Part shown: positions 28,441 to 40,668 of the stretch, piece after piece | Numbering within the stretch: the first letter of the stretch is position 1 | Layout of the letters: every line of letters begins with the position of its first letter | Assembly: GCA_033064195.1 (NCBI GenBank) | Contig: JARBJD010000059.1 | Location: forward strand, 1 to 64,000 | Source: Blattamonas nauphoetae | Taxonomy: Eukaryota; Preaxostyla; Oxymonadida | Reading direction: 5' to 3' | Length of the DNA: 64,000 nt | Notes under the pieces: model-generated | The model's database searches: none | The model's input: only the letters and a program-made list of their open reading frames with translations | Told to the model about the DNA's origin: nothing | Position numbers and translations under genes: made by a program

Positions 28441-30987
28441 ATGTCACACAAAGATCGGACTGAACTTGAAGCCGTTCGAAAATACTTTGCAAATATCGAT
28501 GACCTGATTGACAAAAAATCAGTTCCTAAGGAAGGTTTTTTCTCTTCATTTTTCAACAATGGACACACCAGACCTTCCTTCCTTTATTCAGAACATATTT
28601 TCCGAAATAAATGGAAAAGAGACAAGATATTCTTGCGATCCATATTGTAGCCGAGTTTTAGAGAAACTGTTGATCATGTCGGATGGAATTCATCTGCGTT
28701 CATTTTTCTCTGCCTTCGTTGAAGAGTGTGTTCTATTCCTCACTATCTATGTTCAATCTCTGGTTCTCCTCTCTATAACATTGATTTTAAACTTCTTTTT
28801 AGCATTAAAACATCCCTCTTCCACCATAATGCCTCTCATATTCTGGAATTAACTCTGTCCTTATCATTCCTCCGACATGCTGAATTGGATCTGTTATTAC
28901 CCGACCAAGACGAAAATACGCCTAAAACGTTGAAAGAATCATTAGGTGTCATTTCAACTGTGTGTTCTTCTTTGTCAGGATGTGCAACCTCTCTCCGTCT
29001 CATAGTTCCTCCGAGACAATGTTTGGGATGTCATGGAAGATCAATATGGATCACATGTCTTGCGTACACTCGTTATTTTGTCAGGAGGATGCAAAATTGA
29101 ACAAAAACGGAAGGGTCAACATAAATCTGGACAATCAGACCAACGAAAGCGGAAAATTACCAAAGTCTCACCTTTCTGCATTCAAGATTCTTTTAGGTCC
29201 AGCCAATCCCGTATCCATTGTTATGGGATCAACTTTCGTCGTACATTCTCTCTCTTCCTCATCTTCAAGCACAACTCGTCGACACACTGACGCATCCAAC
29301 GATCTCATTGGTGTACCAAGATTATTTGGAAGTCTGTTCGATCATTTCCACATCGATCCAAACAGATGGACAACAATCCGAGTCGGTTTCTGATTTCGAC
29401 TTCGGAGGGGTCTGCGAACGCCTCCTCGGAAGCGCAGTTTCCCTCCAATCTCCAATTCTTGATCACGAGGATGAAGAAGAAGAAAAAGAAGAAGAAGAAG
29501 AAGATGATGATGATGATGAAGAAGAAGAAGAAAAAGAAGAACAAGAAGAAAAAGAAGAAAAAGAGCAAGCAAAGGAGGAGACCAAAGAGCAGACATCAAC
29601 TCCTTCTCCTAGTGACGTGATCGCGGCTGTTGACACTCCAATCTACAAACTCGTGACTGATTCAGTCGGATCTCGAATTGTGGAGGCCGCTCTTCGCTTC
29701 TCATCCCAACAGTTCCTCGTCAAATTCTACCAAAACCAACACATCCAGCACAACGCTCTCTTCTTCGCTCTCCACCCATCAGCCAACCACGTTCTGCAGG
29801 TCCTGATGGAACACATTGAAGACCCGTTCATCGGAACAACCATCATTGACACTCTTCTCGACCATCTCCTCCGCATTCTGCAGGGCGACCAGATGAAGAT
29901 CGAGCTCGAAGACGGAAGCGGTTTTCAGACCAGGATAGTCCCTGGAAATGCTGGAGTTGTGCTGAATTTACTGAAATTGTGCGGACGACAGAAATATAAA
30001 CAGTTGGATGCTGTTAAGGCTCTTCGAGACATCCTCTCTCCTCTCTCGGCCACTCCCTTTCCCAAACCGTTCTTCTTCCTTCGTGCCCTTCAGCTGGGAA
30101 GCGTCCCAATTGAACTCTCACCAGACAACAAGGATGATCTAACTGACTATATCTCCAAGCTCGACACGCTCCAAGAGAAAATCAAGCGAGTCAACGACAA
30201 ACAGATCAACACAGTCACAATCGACGAGATCCCCAAACCGGTGTTCTGTTCGTACCTGGGCACTCAAATCTGCAACACGCTGCTCACGTTCGAATCTCGC
30301 TGGGCACAAATCTTCGTCGATAGTGTCTGCTCGCTACCTAACAGCAGCTCACTCAGCCTCGCCACAAATCCGTATGCAACCCACTTTGTACAAATGTTCA
30401 TTCGGACGAAGGAAGTGACGAAGAAGAGGAAGACAGGATGGACGATGTGTCTGGCAGACAACGCGGCGATGCTCTGCAAACATCCGAACGGTTGCCGAGT
30501 CGTCGAGGCAGTGTTTGAGGCGAGCAGCATCGTTGTGAAGGAGAAGATATGCGCCGGAATGATGAAGGAGTCGCGGGAGATCCTCGCCACTCAATTTGGG
30601 AAGATTGCATATCGTTCATTCGACGTGGATGGGTTCTGGCATCGACGGAAGGAGTGGACTCGGAACTTGGAAAAGCAGGAAAAGGCAGTCAAACTGATTG
30701 GAAATACGGTTGTGCCAGAAAAGGTCACAACTCAGCCAAGCAGAAGACACGACCCCATCCCGTCTGATGATTTTGAGAATCAGGGGAATGAAATGGAGGA
30801 GGATGAAGAGATGGAGGGAGAGGGGGAAGAGATGAATATCGAACCCGTCATCAGGGAAGCACCAAAAGAAAAGAAGCGACACAAGCGGAAAGATGATGAT
30901 GATGACGAAGATCTTGTCAAAAAGAAGCGATCACGTATGATTGATGAAGAACCAGAGAAACGAAAGAAAGAGAAGAAAAGAAAGTGA
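28441..30987 (+). CDS. NOP9: Nop9-like Pumilio-repeat ribosome biogenesis protein
   Basis: Five exons (28441-28534, 28572-28725, 28803-28959, 29006-29164, 29197-30987) join in frame to 784 residues. Pumilio-type helices include CDPYCSRVLEKLLIMSDG, HHNASHILELTLSLS, VMEDQYGSHVLRTLVIL, VTDSVGSRIVEAALRFSS, ANHVLQVLMEHI, ATNPYATHFVQMFI and HPNGCRVVEAVFEAS. A Glu/Lys/Asp tract near 29470-29580 splits the repeats, and the C-terminus is Lys-rich and nucleolar-like. Known: Nop9 binds the 18S rRNA precursor and guides 40S maturation. The introns are 32 to 77 nt. It could be a different Puf relative, but the repeat spacing and acidic insert suit Nop9. Confidence 0.75.
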
Positions 30988-31135
30988 GGGAAGATAGACG
31001 ACAATGAACATTTCACTGAAGATTGCTCGATGTTTCTTTTTCCTAACGAGGTACTCTCACTTCTTTTCTCGTTATCGATACAGAAATCGACTCTCTCCAA
31101 CAACCACCGAAATATCTGGGCTCGATCTTCGACGG

Positions 31136-31959
31136 ATGTCCCTCATTCTTCTTCTTGGGGCGTTTTCATTCCTCCATCCCTTCATTTTTACCGCAAATCC
31201 ACATCGACCTGTGGTCTTTCGTGACGAATACAAGAAGGATGACAGCATTGGTGGACATTTTCAAATTGTGAAACCTTCACACGCGCAGGTGAACTTCAGA
31301 GTTTGTTTTTCTTCTCCGTATTCACAATGACTTTATTCATCATTTTCTCGACTGAACTCTCTTTTAGATTTTGTCACCATCGAACGAAGTTCTCTTTACT
31401 CGATTTGCCTCAAATGAAGTTTTCAACATTACTTGCCCAAAAGACGGACTTGTCTCCTTTGAATTCGATCCTCCATATGGTTCTCGATCCCAGGAAATCT
31501 TCTTCCATCTTGACACAGATTTTATTACTCCAGAATTTGAACGAAGTATTCATCATCCCTTCCTCGATTCTTGTTGATTATGTTCTTTATCTTCGTCCTG
31601 GCACATCGCTGTTACACGCTTTTGTCCCAATTTTACTGACATTTTAATGTTTTTTCTTACTTTCTCAGCCGATTCAGCAGATCCAACTCTCGAAGTTGGT
31701 TTCTATTCACTGGTTGCAACAGCCAACACACTCACTCACAATCAAGCCCTTCTTGCTTCACAGGAACGTCTGAGACGTGATGGTTTCTTTTTTCTTTTCA
31801 TTTAACGCTTTTACGCATTGTTTTCATTTTTCTATCCCAGTGGCGAGTAGCATGCGCTCCAGTTTGTATCGTTGGTCACTTGGTGTCATTCTTGTGACAA
31901 TTATGATTTTTGTTTATCATGCAACACAACTGAAGGACATCTTCTCGGCTCGTGTATGA
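31136..31959 (+). CDS. p24/TMED family cargo receptor (GOLD domain)
   Basis: Four exons (31136-31288, 31368-31572, 31669-31782, 31841-31959) give 196 residues, typical of p24 proteins. The start was chosen because MSLILLLGAFSFLHPFIF forms a signal peptide; an in-frame ATG at 31004 would bury it. The GOLD domain follows (DEYKKDDSIGGHFQIV ... NITCPKDGLVSFEFDPP ... FFHLDTDF), then a coiled-coil region (LLASQERLRRDVASSMRSS), one membrane span (SLGVILVTIMIFVYHA) and a short cytosolic tail LKDIFSARV. Known: p24 proteins cycle between ER and Golgi in COPII and COPI vesicles. The usual KKxx end is not present. Confidence 0.85.
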
Positions 31960-32270
31960 CTTTGTTTCATTTCTAATTGTTTCTGTGACTTTAGACTTCC
32001 TCTGTATGAACACACACGACGATTTTCCGATCTTTGCAGATTCTTGTTTCTCATTTCACCACATTTCTGAATTTTGACGCATTTAAAATGTGTTGGTTTG
32101 ATCAAACTATCACCTGTCCTTCCACAGATTTTCGTCGCAACATCACTTACCTACTCTCCTCTTGTGTAGACAGTTAATATTTTATGACAGTGTATTTCAG
32201 TATCTCATATGGCAAATGGTTGAAATCAAAGTTCACGTGAATTGTGTGAAATGAAAGAAACACTTCTGTT
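31960..32270. other. Intergenic DNA between convergent genes
   Basis: AT-rich; no gene seen. Confidence 0.3.
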
Positions 32271-32923
32271 TCAACTGATGAAGCGAAGAAGTTCTAGAAG
32301 AGACGTCTCGATGGTATTTGAGTATTTCCAGTTCCTAAAATAAGGAAACTTTTGGGGATCGACCTAAATTCGATGTTGAAAATAAAATGACACAAACCTC
32401 TTTCTTTGCATTCAAAAATGGAAGACTGACATTTTCTTTGAAGCGAACAACTGGAGGAACTCGGGGGTAATTGTCACCACAATAGATTTCCAAGTTATAG
32501 ATATATCCAGCGTGTTTTGATGAGGGAGGAGGGATAAGCATCCCTGTCCAATTGTATAAGAGGGGCTAAGACAACATGCAAAAAGAAGATAAAATAAGTG
32601 GGAGGTTTTGTGGGAGATCAAATAAACACGAGTTGCGAGTAAATGAAACAGAAGAAGATATGTTGAGGGAAGCCTAGAACAAAATAAGGAGAACAGATTG
32701 GTTCCGAATAAAATAGCGGAACGGAACGTTCATGAGCATACGTTATCATCTGCAAGTCCGTAAGAAATGGTACTTGGAATATCTTGCCCTTTTTCGACAC
32801 GATTCAGTTCATCAAGTAATCGGAAATTCCTTGGGACTACAACTTCTGAAATTGTGATAAATTACAGAAATAGTGCGAATGCACTCATATATGAAACAAA
32901 ACCAGTGATATCAAACCGCTCAT
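32271..32923 (-). CDS. MMS2: Ubiquitin-conjugating enzyme variant, Mms2/UBE2V-like
   Basis: Four exons (32923-32917, 32845-32742, 32565-32398, 32363-32271) give 123 residues with the tiny first exon ATGAGCG. Marks are VVVPRNFRLLDELNRVEKG, YGLADDN, NWTGMLIPPPSSKHAGYIYN, CGDNYPRVPPVVRF and a shortened C-terminus VDPQKFPYFRNW. There is no active-site Cys where E2 enzymes have one, as in all UEVs. Known: Mms2/UEV pairs with Ubc13 to build Lys63-linked ubiquitin chains in DNA damage tolerance. That fits the REV3 translesion polymerase further along. Introns are 71, 176 and 34 nt. Confidence 0.93.
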
Positions 32924-33047
32924 TGCACCAGAGAAAAAAAGTATGCACTCGGCCGATCTCAACTTCAGCTCTCCACATCTGGAAAATCTCCTTTTTGACG
33001 ACTGAATAGCAGCATCTTCTGTTATTTCTCTGTGAAACAATCTCAGA

Positions 33048-34253
33048 ATGGACAGTCTTATGATATCTGTCCTCGAAGAAATTGGAATCAAAGGACGAAA
33101 TGGAATTGTTCTTTCCCAGCTATTTCTCTCTCTTGGAATCCAAGATACATCCATTAAACGGTTTATCTGGCTCCAACTTCTCCAAACACCAAACCTGACC
33201 ATCACAAACAAAGCAAATCAGAATAGACCTGTCACCTCGCCAGATGAATACAACGAGACCCAAATATGCATATTTGGAGACAAAAGTATCTTTGACCCTG
33301 CACTCGGGATGTACGATCCATCGATTAATCTTACAACAAGCCAACGAAATATCTTGAAAGAAATCGCTCAGACAAAGGACAAAGGCATCCTCCAATCAGC
33401 TGTCTCACACACATTCAAACTTGACCCTCGAAATACATTTCATCACCTCCGTTCTCTCATTGGATATGGTCTTGTTATTCGTCGACAGTCCACCTCACAG
33501 AACTCAAACATTCTCTTTCTCCCACGCTGGCACAACCAAAACAGTATCGATGATGCTCTCTTCCCTACAACGTTCGATGATGGTTCTGTAACTTCAGATC
33601 AAACAGACCTCTTCAACCAAAGCTTTGAATCGTACCTGAAATTAGTCTGCACATTTCTCCAAACACAACCAAATCAATGTGCAGCCGATGATTTTATTAG
33701 GCAATATTTCAACTTAACAATTCAAAAATGGCAAAATATTCGTGCGACGCTTCTTGGTGCCCGATACTGTCTCCAAATTAAGTCCAAACCAACGCCTGAA
33801 TCCTCTCTCGTTGTCCCTCTCCTGAAACTCGTCAGACCATATGAAGAATCGCAAAAACCCAACCTTGTGATCGAACTTCCGCTTTTATATCAGCTCTATG
33901 CAACTATTTGGGCTGCACGGAATATCGGAATCCGACAAACAGATCTCGTAAAATTGTGCTATAACCCACGTCGAGGGGTCACAACTGCACTGACACAGCT
34001 TATGGGACATTTCAATGTGATTGGTATTCGTGAAACTGTCGGAAAACTGACAACCTATCGATTGTTCTGTCGTGACTTCCTTCCGGCTGAGGCGATGGAA
34101 TTGGAAAATATGATTGTGGCTCTCGAACCAGACGAAGATCAGGATGAAGAAACGGGAGATAGATCCGACATCGCACCAATTCAGAAAAAGAAAAGAACAT
34201 CGTCGACCAAAAGCCATTCTGGTGGAAAAGAAAAGAAAAATCAAGATTATTGA
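33048..34253 (+). CDS. TFIIIC B-block-binding subunit, short form (GTF3C1-like)
   Basis: A 401-residue single exon. The start MDSLMISVLEEIGIKGRNG with LSQLF...IKRFIWLQLLQTPNLTI resembles GTF3C1 ([21 protein letters not shown]...FLWRAL). There follows winged-helix-like sequence (TTSQRNILKEIAQTKDKGIL, FHHLRSLIGYGLVIRRQ), further winged-helix-like segments (ATIWAARNIGIRQTDLVKL) and an acidic then basic tail. Known: the largest TFIIIC subunit binds the B box of tRNA genes for RNA polymerase III. Human and yeast versions exceed 1000 residues, so this is only an N-terminal portion. It may be a minimised subunit or a separate paralog. It diverges from the MMS2 gene, 124 bp between starts. Confidence 0.65.
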   Translation: MDSLMISVLEEIGIKGRNGIVLSQLFLSLGIQDTSIKRFIWLQLLQTPNLTITNKANQNRPVTSPDEYNETQICIFGDKSIFDPALGMYDPSINLTTSQRNILKEIAQTKDKGILQSAVSHTFKLDPRNTFHHLRSLIGYGLVIRRQSTSQNSNILFLPRWHNQNSIDDALFPTTFDDGSVTSDQTDLFNQSFESYLKLVCTFLQTQPNQCAADDFIRQYFNLTIQKWQNIRATLLGARYCLQIKSKPTPESSLVVPLLKLVRPYEESQKPNLVIELPLLYQLYATIWAARNIGIRQTDLVKLCYNPRRGVTTALTQLMGHFNVIGIRETVGKLTTYRLFCRDFLPAEAMELENMIVALEPDEDQDEETGDRSDIAPIQKKKRTSSTKSHSGGKEKKNQDY

Positions 34254-34403
34254 GGAGAATGCAGCGAATGTTTCACACACTGACATTCTTCCAACATCAT
34301 GATTATTTTTGATTTCTTGCATCTGTCTTGATTTCACTGTTCTTCCTTTAATGGGCTCTTTGTTTTGTCATAGGCCACTTGCTACCGATTCACAAAAGTG
34401 TAA

Positions 34404-34832
34404 CAGATCGCGGCATAATCCGACCCCGTGCCCCCCTCCAATATTTTAAGAGGAGCTTTGTTTAATATCACTTCACGATGTTTTAACAATTATTTCTCGA
34501 TTTGAGACCGGGTTTTGGAGTTATGGATTTATCTACACTTCACCCGATCCTTTTTCCAGACACTTTTTCATAATGTCGGATAGTCTTCACAGCCCCCCGC
34601 TCAAGAGCAGGGGGGGCTGTGAAGACTATTGGTGAATTCTCAAAAGTACCATAGAAAAAAGGATCTTTGTGAAGTGTTGAAACAAATAATGGGCTGGATC
34701 GGGCCAAAAAGTGCAACTTTTTTTCGCCCTCAAAATCACAAAATTTCATCAAAAGTGTGTTATATATTAAAAACCAGACATATTTGAAAATTTTGGTGAG
34801 GGGGCACGGGGTATGATTAAGCCCAGATCGCC
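34404..34832. repeat. Imperfect inverted-repeat element (MITE-like)
   Basis: Ends at about 34404-34450 and 34790-34832 are inverted copies around ACCCCGTGCCCCC. Further inside, ACTTCAC..GATCCTTTTT pairs with AAAAAAGGATC...GTGAAGT, so nearly the whole unit can fold back. No coding capacity of its own. Confidence 0.65.
34580..34629. repeat. Central G/C-rich hairpin
   Basis: ATAGTCTTCACAGCCCCCC pairs with its inverted copy GGGGGGCTGTGAAGACTAT around a short centre, forming a very stable hairpin in the middle of the MITE-like element. Confidence 0.8.
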
Positions 34833-34858
34833 ATAATGAAGAGACAAACAAGTAAAAC

Positions 34859-37800
34859 TCAAGTGATGGAATCAAGAAGGCATCCTGGACATGGCGAGTG
34901 CCTTTCAATGCCTGGTCGAGAATAAAGATTGCGAAGTAAAGAAGCTGTAAGGGGGGCTGTCCTCTCCAAGGGGGACAAAACAACGAGAAGGGTCTGAACA
35001 AGAGCAAAGTCGTTCGGGAAAACATGCCGACAAGTGAAAGTGATGGCTTCAGACGGGCGTTTTGCTGAGAAGAATGGAGAAGATAGGGTCACAGAAAGAG
35101 AGAGAATAAATCAAAAGAATAAAATGATTCACACCCGATGAAGGCTGTTCCAACTGAATTAAATCTGATCCTGCCGAGAGCAGGAATTCTCCATGCGATT
35201 CCGGTTTGAGATTGTCCTTTCGGATAATCTCAGAAATCGCATTCCACTGGCGATGGCTGGTCGAGTCGTCGATTGGTGGCTGAACCTTCGACATGTGAAG
35301 AATTGAAGGAATGGGGATCGATTGAGCGAGGCGGAGAAATTGTGAGAAGCGTTGGAGTTGTTCTCCTCGCTCTGATTGGTTTACAAGTTTGATTTCTGTC
35401 GATTCGTCTTCTTCGAAAATCCACATCTCAACTTTTCCTTCTTTGTCTCGAGATTCCTGCAAGAACTCGACGAGATGGTCGAAGTCAGAATACTGAACCC
35501 ACTTTTTGATCGATTTGAGGTGTTGTGAGACGTGTTGTGGGTTGAAATTGTCATACAATCGATTGCCGGTTTGGTCGACAGCAAGACAGGTGTCGATGAG
35601 AGACGAGAAAGTGGTCGAAGGAGGGGACAGGAAAGGAGAGATGGGATGGGCGGTGAGGAAGGTTGGGAGCGGGGAAGAGAGGAAGATCGTGAGCTGGATG
35701 AGGAGAGAGAAGAAAGAGGTGGAGAAAGGCCTGATTGATCGCTTTTGTCTCGATGAAGACACAACAGCGAGAGTTGGAAGAACAAAAAGTGGTAGAATCG
35801 TTCGCAAGCCATCCTCAAACGTCTGAAAGGCAGCTGGATACTCGCTCAGAAACACCAAACACTGCTCGAGTAGAGTGAACTGCTCAAACACTGTTTCTGT
35901 GAGGAGCGAGGACAACAGAATGGAGAGCGCTTGGTCGGTGAAAGAACTCGCAGCGTTCTGTTGATACTCCGCCTGAGATGAGAACTCGTTTGTTTGCGTT
36001 TGAAGCACAAAATGTTGTTTAGCAGAATTCAGTGAAAGCTGATGATTCTGCGTGTAGAGAAAGAGAAACGACCCCATCTCGCAAAGAGTGGTTGTGTGTG
36101 TTGTCTGAGCTTCGGTTGCAGCTCGGACAGTCGGACTGAAAAAGAGATTCGTAAACTGGCTCATAATTCCAATCAGTTGAAAGAGAGGGACGAAGAATGT
36201 GATGTGAGGCTGAGGTTGCGACTGAGGCTGTGCTGATTGATCCAGCGGTCGAGTGAATGCTTGAAACACAGCGGGGTGAGAGGAGAGCTTATTCGCTGGC
36301 CGACTCTGCGCTGACCGATGGATGAATGGGAATGTGGACGACATGAGCGACAGAATGGTTGTCTTGAAATGTCGAAGCAGTTTCGAATACTCTCCGCTGT
36401 GTGGCTCCCGTCGAGTTGCTCGAATGAACATCACTTTATTGTCATCCTTCGAACTGCTGTCTTCATCCAAAGAGAAATTCCGAGGCGATTGTGCTCCATT
36501 CGAAGAGGGGCTTAGTGGGGCTTGAGTCTCAACATGGTTGGGACCAGTTTTCGACCGTCGTTGAAACTTGTCGATGGCTGAATGAAGAGCGCACGCCTCT
36601 CCAAAAAATAAAAGCAGGAGAGACGAATAGCTGTCTTTTGAGATGGTGAAACTGTGCTTGTTCTCCTTCTCTTCCTGTGGATTAGTTTGGCTGTCTGTGT
36701 TGGAATTGAATTCGTTCGACGATAAAGTGTTTGGGAGTGATCGTGATGCCGGCGGTGATAGACAAGATGAGGGGGAATGCTTGGCTTGCGGAGTTGCGAG
36801 GATGAACTTGACTGTCCGTGGCTTGTGAATGTGGGTTGTCTGAGATGTCTTGGCTTTCTTGCGATGTGTTGATGGAAGAAGATGTGAGAGGGGAGTGTTT
36901 GGAGGTGGTCGGAGGATCGACATCACATTCTGGTGTGACGACGATGGGAGTGTGATTGACAGCGACGAGTGTGAATGTTCTGGTGCAAACTTCGCTTTCG
37001 AAAGGACGGAAAACAGCGACGAATACGACGCGAGAAGAATTGGAAGGATTTGTTCCAGATGGCGCTGCGAGATTTTGGTGAGGTGAGTGAGAAGTTGGAT
37101 TGATTTTCGGAGGATTTCTGGAGAGAGGGGGTGAGAGGGTGATGGTCTTGCGACAGAAAGATAAACGAGGAGGATTTGAATGTGGAGAGGGAGAGACTCG
37201 AAGAGGGACGTGTTTTGGGTGATGTTGAAGATTGAGAAGAATGAGGCAACTGTGTGCGAGAGTAACGACGAGTCGGACACTTCCTTCAAAAAGAGAGATC
37301 CAATGAATTCGATGAAAGGATTCGAGAAAGCAGAATTGGCAAGCGAGTTGAAGAGTGTCGAGCTGAGGTTGGTCTTGGCAAGGACTGAGAACAGATTGGA
37401 GAGATGTTGATTCAGTGATTGGACGGTGGATGTGGAAAGTGAGCACAGGAAGAGAGTCGACAGGATTGACAAGAGAGACGAGAACAGCTGACACAGATAC
37501 TTCTCCAAAGAGTTCATCTCAAGTGGGTACAAATGATGATGAAAGATGACGAGTGTGATGGACTGTGTCAGAAGATGAACAGAATCAAGGAGTGATGTCA
37601 TGTCTGCCTTTCTGCTCGTTGTTTGATGCGTTTCGATTCGTCTCCGGTTCTTCTCAATGCTCGCCAGATGTGCTTCGAATGAATGCGACATGACAAGTTG
37701 GAATGCTGTCTCGATTCGATTGTCTTTCAGAAATGAGTCCAACAAGAACGAGAGAGGGACAGGAAAAGTGAAAAATTTGGTGTCCATCAACCCAACTCCA

Positions 37801-40654
37801 AATGGAGACGACTGGACCTCGTTCACAGCAGTGAGGATGGTGGCAAGCTCCGTGTTCGGAGCAGTTGGTTCGATCGGGAGGAGTGGCTGATGCTTCGTGT
37901 CGATCTCTCTTGTCTGTCGAAAGCGATGTTTCAGTTCCGTGAGGTGGAGAGAAGTGGAGAGGAACGACGCTGTCGTTGGAGAAAGAGGGGTGTGTGTTGG
38001 GAGCAACCCGGGGGATACACGAAGAACTGTCCCAAAGAAGCTCAGAATCAGAGGAAACGGAAGAGAGAAGGCCACACTCAGCCGGTAGGCCCGACTGAGA
38101 GAGTGTGGATGGAGATACGTTGGAGATTGGGTGAGATTGTGGTGTTGTGATGGAGGGGATGATGAAATTGAGCGATTTGAAGACAGCGTGGTTGTGTCTG
38201 TTTGGATGGAGAGATGTGAGGATGGCGGTGAGAAGAGAGTGCGGGCGATGGTGTCGAGCGGGTCGTTGAACGTGATCGAGTAAAACGCGTCTGTTGTGCA
38301 GATCCAAATTGTGGGTTGAGGTTTGTGTGATTCTGAAAGGAGGTGTGTCAAAAAGGGAGATAATCAGAGAAAACAAGACATGACGTCAAAATGAGAAGCA
38401 ACACACGTTCAACCATCAGCTTCACCTGCTCCACCCACTCCTCAGACAGTGGGGGAGCAGGGGTGAAGAACATCGACTCAGCCATCCTCACTCTCCTCTG
38501 CCTCTCCTCTCTCTTCCCATCCTCCGTCCAATCTGTCGTCACCCACTCACTGCTCGTCTCTGTCGACTCCTCACTCTGCGACTCAGACGATCCATTGTCA
38601 TCCCCATCGTCGCCACTGTCGTTTCCGATAAAGAACTGTTTCATAAGTCCGATGAATCCTCGAGACGATCTCTCTCTTGATTGATCCGGTCGAGGTGACG
38701 ACGCTGGTGTTCGTTGTGTGATCGTTCCGATCGGTGTCGAAGCTCGGGGCCGTTGGAGTGTTGTGGGTGGGAGGACTTGTTGTGAAGTGGAATGGCGAGA
38801 GATGGACGGAGATTGGCGTGTGGCGTGTGGTGACGGTCGTGCAAGTGATGGCGATGGAAGTGGGGATGGAGCGAGAACGAGCGGGTCAGGAGTATCTCTT
38901 GCTTGCAAAGTCTGATCTGAACGTGGTTGCACACGAGGCAGAATCGGGATCGAGGTGATGCCAGGTGATGAAGACCGAGAGATGGCTGATGTCGGTGCTG
39001 CAGTGGACGGAGGGATGGGTGAATTTGACTGAAATGCTTGCCCAATCTTGATTGTAGTTGTGGCTGGGATTAAATGAAAGATGTTCTGGTTTGAAACAAT
39101 CGAGATGACTCGCTACAACCGGAAAGAACACAAAAAGAGGCAATTCAAGGGAGAAAAGGGCACACTTCACCAGGACGCAGCTGGAATGAGTCCATGACTT
39201 GCCTGTCCTCGTCTTCGAACCTGTCCAAACTCACCGAAACATACGAATGATTGTATTCCACTCCGGATAGTGTCGCTGAGACAATATGGAGTGAATGCGC
39301 TCCAGTAGTCACTATAAGGACAGAAAAAGAGATGACCATTGTAATCAGATGTTTAGGAAAGGGACAGACGTGAAAGAGCAGCACAGATAATGAAATCCCC
39401 GCATTTGGCAACGTGTGTGATGAATTTCCCATTAAACGGAAGATGATAGATTGTTTGTTGTTGAGTATCTGGGTTAAATACCTTGAACAGATGGTTGTTT
39501 GGGAAGTACGTACCTACGGATGAAAAAGGAGTGAGATGAGAAAGATGTTGATATCAAGCATACCAATCATCGTGGTACTACCAACATCAGAGGGAATTAC
39601 AATATGATTGATTCCAATCTCAGGAACAAGAATAGGAGCATGAGGTGCATAGAACAGAGCGTGGCCACTTGGGTCTTGGATTGGATATCGGAATAACCCC
39701 TTCGACTGAGTGCTGATCATCAATGACACCATTCCAGAATCTTCTGTTTGAATAAACGTGTGAATGACAGGCGCATCAAAGGTTAGACGTAAGGATTGTT
39801 GAGCTGCAAGGTCAATCATATAAACGATGCCATCCGTTGAGGATAGGAAAAGAAAATGGCCTTTATCAGCAGAAATCCACCACAGACTGTGTCTAATATG
39901 CAGAGGAACTGCAGGTGTTTGGACAATGCAATTAATTGTCTTGATGCAGCGGAAAGATGGTGAGAAGTCGTGTTTTGGCTCGGATAAAGTTGATTCCGGA
40001 GGTAAAAGATAAGTAGTGGACTGATCGGAAGAAAAATACTTCGATTTTTTCACTCCTTTAATCGAAGAATCCTCCGAAGGTGGAGGGAGGGTCTCCCGAA
40101 AGAACAGGAACGAGAGTGGAATCAATTGGAGTTGACCAACAGACGTAACAGCAAGCAGATACGCAGCGTCTGGAGAAAAACACATCGTTGTAATACTATT
40201 ATCATTCGGATTAGTTCCAGGTGGAGAGAGAGGGGGGTAGACAAATGGGATGTAGGGGTCTACAGAATGTACAGGCCCTTTAGGTAATAAAAACTGCTGT
40301 GCTGGAAATAAATCATTGAATGATGGCACATAGTCGAGAGTAATAGTTTCAGACTGAGATCTGAAGACCTAAGGAGTGGAAATCAGATTGGAGTGAGTAA
40401 AGTTCACCAAATGGAGTGAAGGAAGCGATATATCAGACCATTGACGATTTAGAGAACCTAAATGTTCGGAAGGAAGGAGTGAATAACGGTGATTCCATTC
40501 GAACAATGAGATAATCAGTGGATAAGTAGAACGCAAAGAAGTGGCAAAAATCTACCGAACATGAGGTTGTGCACTGAACCATGCGCCAACCATCATTTTC
40601 AGTTGAATCAGATGAAAATGATGCAACTTGTTCGAATGAACATGCATGAGCCAT
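34859..40654 (-). CDS. Large multi-exon protein, N-terminal beta-propeller-like, family not recognised
   Basis: It starts at ATG 40654 (MAHACSFEQVASFSSD). Small exons follow (CSLNRQWSDISLPSLHL, then VFRSQSETITLDYVPSFNDLF), continuing through about 40360-39514. Further exons lie near 39430-39170 (HSLHIVSATLSGVEYNHSYV) and 39120-38400, then one exon covers about 38340-35140. A last exon beginning AKRPSEAITFTCRHVF ends at 34859. The first 400 residues have strand-rich, WD-like pieces (ITTMCFSPDAAYLLAVTS, YMIDLAAQQSLRLTFDAPV). The rest is Ser/Thr/Pro-rich with leucine-rich helices, like an alpha-solenoid. A propeller plus solenoid layout suits trafficking or coat-type proteins; that is inference. 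An alternative 3' splice near 34950 would extend the reading frame into the MITE-like element. Confidence 0.55.
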
Positions 40655-40668
40655 CGATATAACCCACA

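Noticed and set aside
29366-29620. Poly-Lys/Met frame in the Glu-rich tract
   Set aside because: It is a shadow frame of the acidic insert of the Nop9-like gene.
34859-40654. Identification as RMC1/Mic1, HPS3 or HPS5
   Set aside because: The propeller-plus-solenoid layout is similar, but no aligned motif could be found by eye.
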